Source: Mansonella perstans
Lineage: Eukaryota > Nematoda > Chromadorea > Rhabditida > Onchocercidae
DNA: 56,180 bases
Assembly (NCBI GenBank): GCA_037074765.1
Contig: JBAMDO010000108.1
Span: forward strand, 130,001-186,180
Direction of reading: 5' to 3'
The notes under the pieces are model-generated. The model was not told the DNA's origin, did no database searches, and saw only the letters and a list, made by a program, of their open reading frames with translations. Shown here piece after piece: positions 14,522-27,518 of this stretch. The first letter of the stretch is position 1, and the number at the start of each line of letters is the position of its first letter. Both the position numbers and the translations under genes were made by a program.

Positions 14522-15709
14522 ATTTCTCAACCAAACTGATCATTCGTTTTCAATTCGATTTTAAACTAACTTTTTTTTTTCTTTGAGTACAAGTACATTC
14601 GTTTTTCCCCAAGAATAATTCATCAGAATTTTCTTTAAGAAATTGTTTTTTAAGTACAAGTTAAAGTACCGTTTATTTTTTTTTTATTTTATTTTGGGCA
14701 GCATTCATTTCAGTGTGAATTAATTATCAAGATTTCCTTCAAAAATTGCTTTCCATTTTCTTTTTTTCTGTCTTTGAATTCTTTTTGACTTCTATAATTT
14801 AGACATTTCTTTATGCCTTTTTATTTGCTTAAGAGAACATTTTTGAATTTTGAAAGTATTAACAAAAAAAATTCCAATTGTTATAAATGGGTACGACAGG
14901 TCAGCAGGATAAAATAAGATGTAGAAGGTAAAAAAGGAGAAAGGATTAAATTTGATAAAATTTCACTGAGTTTTATATAATTTCATTGAAATGCTCAATT
15001 ATAGAAATTTTTTTTTCATTCTTATGCCATCCATCTGTTTCCCTAAAATTGATTATTTGTTTGAGCATTTTAATTTTATTCCAGAAAAAAAGAAAATGGA
15101 ACATATGTTTTTTGAAAATGCTAAAAATAATTCTTTAAATGTAGCAATAATTGCAAATGCATCTAAATTACTTTAGCATTTTAATTCGTTTCAAAAATTT
15201 TCTTTTTCACAAATGATGAAAAATTTTTGATGGCTGAACATTTTGCATTTAGAGCCTTCAGTCTTGTTAGTTAGGAAATGATTTCAAGTTGCAAAAATTA
15301 TTTTTGAAAATTTCAAAATGCAACAGTTATCTTAAGCAATGATAAATGGCAAAATTTCTGATCAAAAAATGCAACAAATGTCGCAGCAACATTTGCTTGC
15401 TTACTGCAATCTCAAATTGCAACTATTATGAATTTTCATCGATTAGTGAAACTTCCGTATCATCGATCATTACCTTCCAAAAGTCTCTGAACAAATCTTA
15501 GAAAATTGGAAAAAGATTTAAAGTGAGCAATAAAATGTAAAGTGTTCATTAAAAAACGCTCACATTTGGATAGATTTGGGATAGGGCAAAAAATTTCAAG
15601 CAATGGGTTTTAGGAAAAGATTGATTGATCAATTGATCGATTGCTTGATATGATTGATTATGCATAATTTATCTAATTATAATAATTGAAAAATTTGCAG
15701 AATTCTCTC

Positions 15710-15810
15710 AATTAATCATATGTTACCTTGTAATGCATAATAAAAATTAATCATATGTTACCTGTGTAATGTATAATAAAAATTAATCATATGATATCCT
15801 TGCAGTGCAT
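15710..15810. repeat. three-copy tandem repeat, 36-bp unit
   Basis: Copies begin AATTAATCATATG at about 15710, 15746 and 15782. The first two also share TTACC and the TAATAAA end. The third is shorter and more diverged. Confidence 0.75.
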
Positions 15811-18532
15811 GAAATTTCCGTTTCAATTTTTTTTTTTTTTTGCTTTTCTTTATTTTTCTATCAGCAATAGAAAAATTAAATTTTTAAATGAACAAACTTT
15901 GTTATCGATAGAAAAAAGTGAAGAATTACTCAAGTTTGAACTTTTCTGTTATCAGTGACGAAGTTCATTGTTCAATGGAAGGTAATGTAAGAGGAAGATA
16001 TTAGCTTTCTTTTTTTTGTTAAAAATTTATAAAGTCGATCAATTTGATGAACGAAACATAGTATTATGATCAAAAAATGCTGAAGTGAAATTATTGATTG
16101 TTGAAATGAAAAAAAAAGATGGTGTATTTTAGAACAAAAAAAAATGAAAAAGATCAATGAATTTACTAAATATTTGAATGAATTATTTGAACAAATATTT
16201 TAATAAATGAAGGAAGTTTCTTTATTTCGTTTTTTTCTTACACAAGCAAATCGTAGAAAATAATGTTTTAATTAATTCAATTAAAATTTAAGTAAAATGA
16301 ACCGATGAAATAAAAAAGGCTTTAAAGCAAATAAATAATTACATTTTTAATTAATTGAAGGAAATCAAAAATGTTTTGGTGAAAAAAATACATTTCAAAA
16401 CATTAATAATAGCATTTGTTTAAAATGTGAAAATTTTACATCTGTTTAAAGATTGCAAACATTTTAGTAAATGATTCAAAGATATTATATCTGAATGTTA
16501 TCATTATTTCATAGCACATTTGAAAATGGAAGCAGCAAAAAAATTTATTAGGAACCATTTAAAGAATCTGTTACAGTTTAGAAATCATTTGTTATATAGA
16601 TGAATGAATATCTTTAAATATCATATAGATGTTAATAACCTTTCCATTTCTTTTTTTTTTTTTGGAATGTCACTCTTTACTTTGTTCTCTTTTTATTTTA
16701 TTTAATCATTTTTATTAATTATTATTTAAAACTTTCCACAATTTCTATAAGCTTACTTTTATTTCGTTTGTTTACTTATAATGTTTATATTTATTTGTTT
16801 GTTCATTTGCATATTTGTCTATTTGTTTTGTTTATTCTGTTTTGCTTATTCTTCAATTCGAAACTCATACATTTATTATGAAAGGAAAGTTAATGAATTA
16901 TTTTACAAAAAAAAGTACTGTCAATATAAATTCTTCCAAAAATTGGGCATATTTATGGGAAGCCAATGAATTCACTGAAGCATCATTATTATCAGTGAAA
17001 TGACAAATGTTATAAAATTTTTTGAGCAAGTTTAATTAGTCTACGGTCTAATGTTTCGTTTAAATGAAATTATAACATTACAAAGAGAGCTAACTGAATT
17101 TGATTAGCAATTAAAAGTGACAAAATTATCGGATGGCATGTTTTGAAGATTAAATTGTCGATTCCCAAATTATTTTCCAAATCCTTTGAACTGCTTTTTT
17201 GAGCTTTTCCCAATTTTTAAACTCTTCCAAAAATTTTTAGATGATGATAAGCTTGACACTCTTAAAGTCCTTTAATTGTTAAATATATAAATTGTCTTAT
17301 TGATAGAGCAAAAATTATTGTTTTGTTTCTCGTTTATTTCTTATCAAATGATCATCGGATGATAACCTGGAATAATTATATGCATAAAATAAATGAAGCC
17401 ATCACTGAAGAAATGCATTTCACACCGAATATTAATTTGCATTTTTTCTTTAAAAAAAAAAGAAAGTATCAAATTTGATTGTTATCTTACATAAAAGACA
17501 CGTTTTTCCAAATGTAAAATCATCGATATGAATTAATTTGTAAACATTTAAACAAAATGTCAAATAAGTAACAATTCACATGTATCATTTAATTACACTT
17601 ATGCAGATTTCAAAATAAATAAGAAGATATTGAAAAAAATTTGACAAGAAAAAAAGAAAATGATCAGAAAGAGTTACTAACAATATTATATGAATGAAAA
17701 TAAACATCACACAGAGTTTAATCGTAACCTTCAAAAGTACTAACAATTAACTTCTCTGAAAGAGAGAAGAATCCTGGAATGCATATAATACGCTTAAAGA
17801 ATGAAAATTTTCAATTAAAAAAAAAAGCGCTTAAACAAACGTTACGTTTGGAAGGTTACATGAAACGACATGTGTATTATTTATACTGTAAAAGTTTTTG
17901 CAACACAAAGAAAAATTGCTAAAACAATTTTCGTTGTATTGGAAATCATTTTAATAATTCAATAAATAATTTACAATAAATTTGAAAACTTTAATTGTAA
18001 GGTAATAAAATTTTCCCGTAAAAATTAAATCCTAAAATTTTGGCAACATCGACAAAATAATTTTACACCGGATTATACCACACCATACATTAACACGTAT
18101 GAGATTTAATAATAAGTACAGAATTTCTAACTTATAACAAACAATTGATTGATTGATTGACTGATTGGCGTATCGTCGGCATGATCAGTTTGACAATGGA
18201 ACAAATGTAATTTTTTATGTGAAATTTTTAAAATTTTAGAAGGAAGTATCCTGAAATAAAATATGAAAAATTGTGAAATTTGCTCAAAAGCGCCGTTCCG
18301 TATTATTTCATTATTGCTTTTTACGATTAGCATCTAAAAAAGCTTAAAACTGCTTTTGTAAACAATTTGAACGTATGATTATAAGAAAAACTATAAAGTT
18401 TACTTTTCCTAAATTTCATCAGCTTGTTATATATTTCATTGCGTTGTTTTTCCGGAAAAAAGATCATTTGGCTATGAGCATGAAGTTTAAATGAAATTTT
18501 CAACATCCCCAAAAGAAATAATCCTATTATAC

Positions 18533-21500
18533 TTACACAACATCAGAAGTTAACGATAAAATTCTATTCCTACATGACGGAGAAGAAGTGACAATTCTTT
18601 GTGCATCAGGATCTGAATTTGGTGTCAAATACTGAATCACTCGTCTTCCTGATACGTTAATGTGATCCGACAACGAACTTCCATCACCTTCCTTCATCGA
18701 TTCATCGCTAACATCAAATTGTAAACGATCCGGGTTTAATGGTCTCAACGTTTCACTGATGGTATATCTAGGCCTATTTAGTATTGGTGTAAAATTTGTT
18801 TGCACTGCTTTATCGCATTTCGGATTCTGAAAATGGAAAAAGAAGAAAAATCTTTGAAAAATTTTAGTATATTTTAATTGATTGGATCAAATTATTAATT
18901 CTTTAATAGATAAGAATAGAACGATTCGATTATTTCCCATTTTCGACAAGAAATCTGGACACTTTTCACCAAATTTCCAGTCTATTTTTCATCACAACTT
19001 CAATAAAAGAAAAAAAAAAGGTCTCTTTTTAGCTTGACTGCAATAAAATAATTCAAACTGAAATATATGAAAAAATTTAAACATTATTAAATTTTCCAGT
19101 ATATAATTCATATTTTCAATTTCAAAATTTTACCTGAAATGATAAGAAATAAATGAGTAAAATTTTTTCGCTCATGTTACATATGTTATAATTTATTAAT
19201 ACCATAGCAAATGCATTTTCGTTCATGAGCCAGTCATGAATTCTACTAAACAACTTCAAATAAATTTCTTTTAACTGCTTAAAGTTTACTTTTTCATTTT
19301 CGTCGCACAATTGTTGCGCAGAAGTAAGTGCCATTGCAGCGACCTTCCCAAACTTTGTATTACCTTCTTTTCCTCTAAACGTTGTTATAGGAATGTTAAC
19401 CGAATGTGATCCTTGCACCTTAGCAGGTATTTTTACACGAAAACCTGTGTTTGAAGAAAAATTACGTGTTCGCGGATTACTCCGTGAAGAGAACGCTGAA
19501 AGTAAGTGATAATATCAGAATGATATACTCCATTAAAAAGTATAATATGTGAAATTTTTATGTGGAAAAATCTGAAACATAGTAAAACTTACAACCATTG
19601 GAAAGTCTACTTTTACGTCGTATTAACATTGTACCATTATCCGGTTCATTTCGACGGCCATATGCAAGATTTTGTTCACGTAATGCTCGATGAGCACGTG
19701 TTTGAATTTTCCACTTCGTTATTGCTTTTGTAACAGTTGCAAAGGTTCTGTAACAATAAAAAAGAAATGATGATTTCCCAAAATTCCATTTTAAAATACG
19801 TGATAATTTATTATTTCGTCATCAATCAACAAGGTAATGAAATGATGATGAAGTAATAAAAATATTTTCGCAAACTTTGATGATAAAGGCTTTTCAAGAT
19901 GATATCGAGCGATGTTTGTGCCGGCTAAACCATGTTCGATAACATCAGCGCCAATTTGTTCCTCATAATCTGTAACCCGTATTCCAAGTGGGCTCATACC
20001 CAAGATCTACAACGAAGAATGATTATTTAACTTAGAAGTAGATGGGTTCCTTCTGAATAACTAATTCTGGGTTATTGTTTCTCCCTTGAAGGATAAAATG
20101 ATGAGCAATATTCTGGTAATTAATATTACCACTTGAGAAATGCAATGATTGCAAGTGCAATACAATGAGTAATATGACAAGAAAAGATTTTAAGTAATTA
20201 AAATAAAGAAATAAAGGAAAAATTGAAACAAATTGACAATTAGCGCAATAAGTCCAACTGTTGCGCTATAAACCAGAATAGTTAATGTGCAAAGCAGTTG
20301 TATTGCAAGCAGTTTGAAACTTCCCGAATATATCAAACCATAGTTTCCATTTGTTACTGCCTAAATTTTTTCTTGAAGAAATAATTATGATTATAAATTG
20401 ACAAATACTTCATGTTCTTGCTTACAAAATATTATTAATTATTATTAACTACCGATTATTGCTTAGTTTTCAAAATTTAAATAAAATTCATTATGGCTTG
20501 ATAAGGACTGAGACATACCAATACTTGATCATCTTCGGCAAAAATGCCAACTGCGCACATACCCCATATAGATGATGTAAGATGAATTGGTATAATGCCA
20601 ACCGGATCATCAATTTTCAAAAATTCCAAAGCCGGTATTACTGAGATTGAAATTGTTGAACTAATTGCACCAATTAATAATGCATGCCAAGGTCGTGCAA
20701 TGGCACAAATTGCTAAAATTTTAAATAAATTTTTTTTCTCGCAAAATTTGACTCTTTATTATTAAAAAAATCTCACTCACTAGAAATTTATCTCTTTTTT
20801 TAATTAATTATTAAAAATAGATAGTACATATGTAAGTTAGTTTTCTTGTTGAACGTGATAAATTGTATTTAGCTTTCTCTTCCACAAATTGAAATAATTG
20901 TATTCTTTATGATATTTTTTAAATAAAATTTTTCTATAACAAACTTATTTTGGAAAACATAGAAATATTGTCTGAATTTTATTTAGAAAATAAAAAGTAT
21001 AAATTTAAATGCTACTCGTAGAAAAAAGAAAATCTATTTATCTATTACCTATCTTTTTTAAAACAAAAAGTTTCGCTGGAATATTATTGCTAATCAAATG
21101 TGATTTTGAACTTTAGTCAGTTGAAAACCGATGATTAAAGAATTTATCAAAAATGTTAAAAGCATTAAATTTATTTTGTTTATTTTAGATAATAACGAAT
21201 TTTCAATAAATTTAATGAAATAGTTCGAAATTTTTTTAATATTTTCCTTTTTATTCGATAACTTCATATACTTGCCTTTATTTGGAAAAATTAATAAACC
21301 TTGGTTTTTCATTTTCATATAATATTGTTATTTTCAAGTATCATCATGAACTACTAATAAATAATTAAAATTGAGAATTATTCGGAAAAATTATCAATCA
21401 CTTGAACGTTGATGAATTCAATTTTTTATCTTCAACAGAATATTGCCGTTTCATTTCGAACTTCAAATCAAATTTCAAATTAAACATAGAGTTGCAACTG

Positions 21501-24500
21501 AATTTTGATAGGCAAAGATATTACAAAAAAGACAACTTCACGGAAAATTAACCTGTAATTGCAACTACTGAAGATAGTAATCCAAAAATTAAATAATTGA
21601 CTTGTAATTTTCTTGTTTTAGCAAAACTATATGTAATCGATGTAATACCGCCACCAATTGAACTCATAATTGTTGCTACAGATGCTCTAAAAAAGTATTT
21701 AATGAAAATTTTATTTAAAAAAGTATTTGATAAAAGTTTTATTCAATTTTTTTCGTTTTTACACTTTTCTCTATGGAAAATATTAAGTATTTTCATAAAG
21801 TAAACTTCAAAATCTAAATTTACACGAATAAATAATGGAAGCGAGAGATGCCAAAATTTTAAGGTCAGTTAATTCGTGAGAAAAAAACGCAATATTTTTT
21901 TTGCAAGATCTGCATAATTCATTTTGTCCTAAATAGTTAAATATTTTTCATAAGATTATAAAAACTATATCACTTCCGGAAGTCGAATTAATGATTGCAT
22001 ATGAAATCACAGGTTTTTTATTTTCCTAGCAAATGGCCTGCTAAAAGTAAAGTCCCAGTCTAACCGCGCTGCAAGTCGCCAGCGACCATCTGTGACACCC
22101 CAAGCTGAGCCAGAATTAATTCCAAACCAACCCCACCAAAGCATAAACGTTCCAAGAAGCGCATTTGTTGGTGAACTCATTTGATGAATCGAATTTTCAT
22201 GGAAACGATTTCGACGTGGCTTTAAATAAATGGTAGCCACTAGACCAATGATACCACCAACCATATGAATCTAAAAAAAATTTAATAAAACTTTAAAAAT
22301 TCAACGTAGACGTTATCATAATCATTTTTTCTGTGCAAGAGCAGAGCCAAAAGTTTTGGTGCGTTAATTGAAGTAAAAATGCTCAAAATTATATTTTTTC
22401 ATCCTTTTTTGGAAAGATTTTAGTAAATTCTGGGAATTTTATAAGTGCATGTAGTAATCATTATGCAGAAGTTAGTATGCTCATAATTACCATAAGATCT
22501 ACGTGAATTTCAACGCATTTCATAATTACACGCAAAGCATCATGTAAAAGTTAATATGCGCGTAATTAATACCAGATTTATGTGAATTTTGTAACTGCAC
22601 GCAGTTTACTGCGACATCAAATTGCTACATTTTGCTTTTTTAATTGCTTTTAATAATGCTTTTTAAATTGGTGTTCTTTTTTTCGCAATTCAATTTTAAT
22701 AAAATAACAAATTACACATGAGCAGCCAGCAAAATCAACGACGCCTAATTTGAAAAATATTCCTTGACTGTCCCAAACCCAATGTGCGGGTAATGCTTGT
22801 ATTAGAATTACAATACATCCAAGTAAAATGTATGATCTCAGTTTGGCACGTTCAGCTACAGCACCTGGAAAATTAACATGGAAAATTTCATCTAAAATTC
22901 AATTATCAGTCAATGAAAATTAAAATTTGATAAAAGAGAGGAATTTCTTCTTTTTTTTATTGAATTTTAAAAGTGAGAAATAAAAAAAAAAAAAAACGAA
23001 AAATTTATTTAAAGTGAAAAAATAATGATAATTTTATCACTTTTAAACAAAATAGCATCGTAAATTCTCATTTTAAATTAATAAAAAGCTCATCTCAGCA
23101 TCATCAAAATCATGATCTCATACCAGAAACTATTGTTGATGAAGTTGTTGCAAAACTAAGTTGAAACAAAAAGTTCGCATAAGACCAGCCTTCATCACGT
23201 GGTGAGTCAAAATTTCTTAAATTGATAAAAATAAATCAAAAAAATTTAATTTATCAAAATATATGGGGAGCATGGAAGACTTAGAAAATGATTCAGTTGA
23301 AATCAATATCAACTGATGTTGACTTATGTTTGTCCGAAATGTCGATAATTTGTAAATGGTGAATCAAAATTGCTGGAATTGATAAAATTGAATAAAAAAA
23401 ATTTAATTTATCAAAATATATTGAAAGCATAGAAGACTTAGAAAATGATTCAATTGAAATAAATGTCAGTTGATGTCAACTTCTGTTTGTCTGAATTGTT
23501 GATAATTTGTAAACTTTGCACAAATGCACAATCATTTGTGCATAATCGGTGTTAATACATTACGAAAAATCTAAATGTAAACATTTAAAAAGAGCCATAC
23601 TTTTCAGGATTATAAAAAAATTTGCCCCATCCTGTAATAGCATTACTGTAGGCTCCATTACCAAAACTTAAACCATAACCGAAAGCCCAATAAGCTAAAC
23701 CACCAAAGACCACATCAACAACATTTTTTACCATAATGTTCACTTCATCTTTTGCTGCGACACTGCCACTTTCTAATAAGCCAAAACCTGTAAGAGAAAA
23801 GACAATGTTTTTTAATTTTTAAACAGTAAGTTACAAAAATTTCTAACTCGTTGTAAATTTAATTTTTGATTGAAACTTTCCACAAATTTCATTCTTGCTT
23901 GAAAGTTTTATTTTTCCTTGAAATTTTGCAGAAATTTTATTTTTTTCTTCGAACTTAATTCTATCAATTTTTTTTAAATCATTTATTTAATTATCAGCAA
24001 ATTTAAGCGCGGGAAAATAATTTAGAAATATTTTTAAAGCAAATTCATATTGTAAATAAAATTTAAAATTAATATTGATGTTTCTTCGCCATTTATTGAA
24101 AACAAAACTGTAAGCAAAGTTTGGCAATTTAATAATTTTTTTTAAATTATTAGGGTGTTAAATTTAATTAGCAGAATTAAATTACCAGAATGCATGGTAA
24201 AAATGATGAAACTGCTAGTGGTTATCCATACCGCATCATCCTGATACAACTTTTCAACTTCAACATTATAAGGTAGTTTCGCATTTAGTGAATAGTGTTT
24301 CGTTTCTAAAATTAATATTATCCATAGTTAATAGCTATGCGACCTAAAGGTTTCATAATTATTATTATTACAGGTATTATTATTATCACTTTATTAGTAA
24401 TCCTATTACTATTACTACTGTTACTATTTTTATTGGCATTATTATTATTAGTATCATTATCATTATTGCTAAGGATAGTATTATCATCATTATTCTTACT

Positions 24501-27500
24501 AGTTGTACCATTATTATTATTAATAGCGTCATTATTGATGTTATCAATGGTTATTAGCAATAATAATAGTATTATTACTACTGATAGCATTTTTGTAATA
24601 ATTATTTTTATTGTTGTTGGTGTTATTATTATTAATACTATTGTTTTCTCAAAAATGAAGTAAAAAAAGGGAAGCGGAAGAAGAGGTGGTGGGAAAAAGT
24701 TCATGAATTAATAATTAATAAATATAATTTTTAATGATTTGTCATTTTTTCTGCCAAAAATTTGTGTGAAATTATTAATGCATTTAAAATAGATACTTTG
24801 CGAAGATTAAAAAATTTTTGAGCTCTATTAATTACACATTTATATTTGAACAAAAACTTGAAATTATTTCATTTCAATATATTCTGTAAACGAAAGCGAA
24901 TAATTATGCGACATGATTTCAGCACTTGCCATCGCATGATTTTCGTCATAGCTTATTTTTGAATAAGTAAAATGAAATGCAATAAGTTTTGAAAAAATTT
25001 AATTAATAAATCAAATTAAAATTAATAAAAGTTAAATTTTACAAAATTTATTTCTTTGCACAAAAACAGTCTATCAGTAATTCAATAAATTAGCTAAATA
25101 TTTATTCTATCTTCTTTTTTTGATAACAGAATTTTTGTTTAAGTTTTTCTTTATTGCATCAAAAAAAAATTGAATTCAAATCTAATCTAGCTATTCTGAA
25201 ATAAAATAATCAGTACATACCTAAAATGCTCTTCAATGTAGCAGTTTTATTTCAATTCAGTTTAGTTTTCTTTTCAATTCAGTTACTGTAAGTAATTACA
25301 GTCATCTTGAAACTTTCAAAATTATCAATGATTATCACTAAAATTTTATGATTTCTGGTAAAGTTATATTTTCAGGCAGTTTTTGAATATGTTTAGAAAA
25401 AATTACGCAGATTTTTCTGCCTGATGTTTGTTTATTTTCCTTTTTTCTTTTTTTTGCAATGGTTATTATACACTTTTGTAGAACCTAATAATAATCTATA
25501 GAAAAGCATCTGTTAATTTCAAAAACAGAACTTTTACATCTCGGAATCATCATTTTCCGCCTCAAGAAATGACAATTAGCGCCATTTTTTAACGAAGTAC
25601 TGGACGAATTTTTAAGCAATAAATAAAGTGATTAACGACAACACTTATCCAATGCTTATTCCTTTTCTTTTTCCCTCCCCTACCATTAGTACATAGCTTT
25701 TATTTTAAATAAACAAAATTTTATTTTGAAAAAAATAAATTATCCTGAAAACAAGCTTTTTTAGCAAAAAAAAATTTTAACATGCAAAAAGTCAAATTTT
25801 TCAGATTTCAAAAATTTCAGTCATTTCGCAAAGCACTTCGACTCAATGATAACTCAAACAGAAACCATTGATCAAACAAATCAAATTAAATAAAGCATAA
25901 ATTAATAAGAAAGTGCAACAGAGAAAGGAAAAGAAGAGAAGCTATGTGAAAATTTTAAAATTTGAAAAAAATAAACATTCAAAATAAAAAAAGTTTATGT
26001 CAAAATCAATTTGAATCTTGGCAAATTTCAAAAAAAAAAAAAATTCAAATGATTATGGCAGCAAATAAATTTGAAAATAAATCGACGAACAATTATTTTT
26101 GCGAGCTTTTTTTTATTTTTGAAATTTGATACTTTCTTGAAAAATATGCGAAGAAAAACAGAAAATTCTTTTAAAAATGTTTCAAAAACAATAAGAAAAA
26201 AATAGAGAAAAAAGGCGAAAAATTTTTACATTAGACATTTGTTTGATTCCTGAAATTATAAGCATAAATTTTGCATAAATTTCTTTTCTTTTTTTCTTTT
26301 GACTTTACAAAGAAAATTTTGTTGAAAATTCTTAAAATATAAATTTATTGACGGCAAAAAATTTTATTTTTAAGACAGCTATTTTTAAATAGTTGTTTTT
26401 AGATGAACAATTTTTTTTTGGATTTTAAATAATAGGTTATATTGAAATAAGCTGAAGGAGAAATAAATGCCATCAAGTTGATAAAGAGGGAAAGCGAAAA
26501 ATATTGGCAGAAAAGAACGGATATGCGTCAATATGCGTCCTTTTTAAAATGATACCCAAAAAAAAGCTCCATTCATTTTGATGACTTGTGGAAAAAAGTG
26601 CCGAAATTTTTTTCTTACCAAAATATTGTGAGAAAAGAGAAGAAGAAAAGAGATGATGGAAGTTCAAAAAAAGGCTTTAATAATTTAAATAAGCGCAAGA
26701 AAAAAAAGGAAATCCACTTAATTTAATAGAAATAAACATTTTATATTTCTTTTTTTTTTTTGAAATAAGCTGAGGAGAAATAAAAGTTTTTTCAATTTTT
26801 CCAAACAAAACATTTTATTATAATTTTTTTATTTATAAACAATAATTAAATTTATATTTGAAATTGAAAAAAATGAATTGTAATTTTTATTGCTGAGATT
26901 TACTTTTATTTTTTATTTTTTGATATGACAGCGATGAAGATCGTAAATGATTTGTTGCTAACAAATACTAGATAAATTTTGAGAAAAATTTGCAACTTTA
27001 ATTGATGTAATTCTTCCTTCTGAGAAAGATTTATGAATAATTTTAATAGCAAACCAAAAAATTGCATCAGCTGATTATTTTTTCCAAAATATTTCAGTAT
27101 TTAAAAATTGAAGTTTCAAGTATTTCAATTTAACTTTACAAATGTACCACGCTCCATGATACAATTTATATCAGGAATGCAATTTTATGTATGTTCATAA
27201 ATCTCAGACCAAAAAAGTTCAATTAACCAAATATAAGACTCACAATCATCATGTGTTAATCATAATATTGATAATTAGCTTAATAGCCATAAAAGGCTGG
27301 TTTACTAGTTTGCAATTTTACAATTTTTAGTTAAACGAATTTTAGCAAGAATTAAATATCTACATAGTATTATACAGTTTAGTAGTCCAAATTTGAAATA
27401 ATGCACTTACAACGATAAAAATTCAATTTTAAAATACGAAATTAAATTATTTGAAATATAGAGAAAAGAAAAATGCAAACTTACGTATGAGAATGAGCCT

Positions 27501-27518
27501 AGTGCTCGAGCCATTCAT
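18533..27518 (-). CDS. amt: ammonium transporter (AMT/MEP/Rh family, AMT type)
   Basis: Multi-pass membrane channel for ammonium/ammonia. Exons by phase and splice signals: 27485-27518, 24186-24305, 23601-23787, 23124-23215, 22716-22864, 22065-22270, 21553-21686, 20519-20712, 20238-20360, 19876-20006, 19593-19747, 19134-19495 (or 19203-19495), 18533-18826; 726 or 703 residues. The N-terminus starts MNGSSTRLIL at the only in-frame ATG after a TGA. Family hallmarks: TSSFIIFTMHSGFGLLESGS (41-59), QLSFATT (132-138), AHWVW, signature DFAGCSCIHMVGG with pore His196, and IPIHL with pore His351. WWGWFGINSGS (239-249) has Ile245 where the family usually has the gate Phe. The core ends near residue 424 (SPLGIRV); about 280-300 tail residues, rich in Arg and Ser, exceed the usual length. 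The weakest junctions are the exon 9 donor (GTCAAT) and the exon 12 end. The final TAA overlaps a donor-like GTAAGT, so a further 3' exon is possible. Confidence 0.93.
22445..22605. repeat. diverged two-copy repeat in transporter intron 5
   Basis: Two direct copies about 79 bp apart. Each reads ATG..AAAGTTA.TATGC.C.TAATTA followed by A.GTGAATTT, with many substitutions. No exon is involved. Confidence 0.5.
23201..23514. repeat. 157-bp tandem duplication overlapping a transporter exon edge
   Basis: Copy 1 (23201-23357) includes the first 15 bases of transporter exon 4 and its acceptor. Copy 2 (23358-23514) lies wholly in intron 3. The copies align from end to end at about 85 percent by eye. 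They share the blocks AAATTTAATTTATCAAAATA, AGACTTAGAAAATGATTCA and GATAATTTGTAAA. On the minus strand copy 2 keeps an acceptor-like ATTCCAG followed by a near-copy of the exon start. Confidence 0.88.
24330..24662. repeat. ATT/TTA trinucleotide-rich tract in transporter intron 1
   Basis: About 330 bp of imperfect ATT/TTA/TCA units next to exon 2. Both strands are open across it (108 and 128 codons), giving Ile/Leu-rich and Asn-rich spurious ORFs. It lies between transporter exons 1 and 2, and I reject it as coding. Confidence 0.85.

Larger units (their letters stand above)
13539..18532. other. gene-poor AT-rich stretch downstream of the transporter
   Basis: No confident exon on either strand. 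It contains the hairpin at 14496-14521, the three-copy repeat at 15710-15810 and long T tracts. A minus-strand segment ending at about 14,272 has a GTAAGTA donor, but its reading frames are short. The 3' UTR of the ammonium transporter must begin just below 18533. Confidence 0.5.

Noticed and set aside
24318..24704. Overlapping 108- and 128-codon ORFs on opposite strands
   Set aside because: Both come from the ATT/TTA trinucleotide tract within transporter intron 1.
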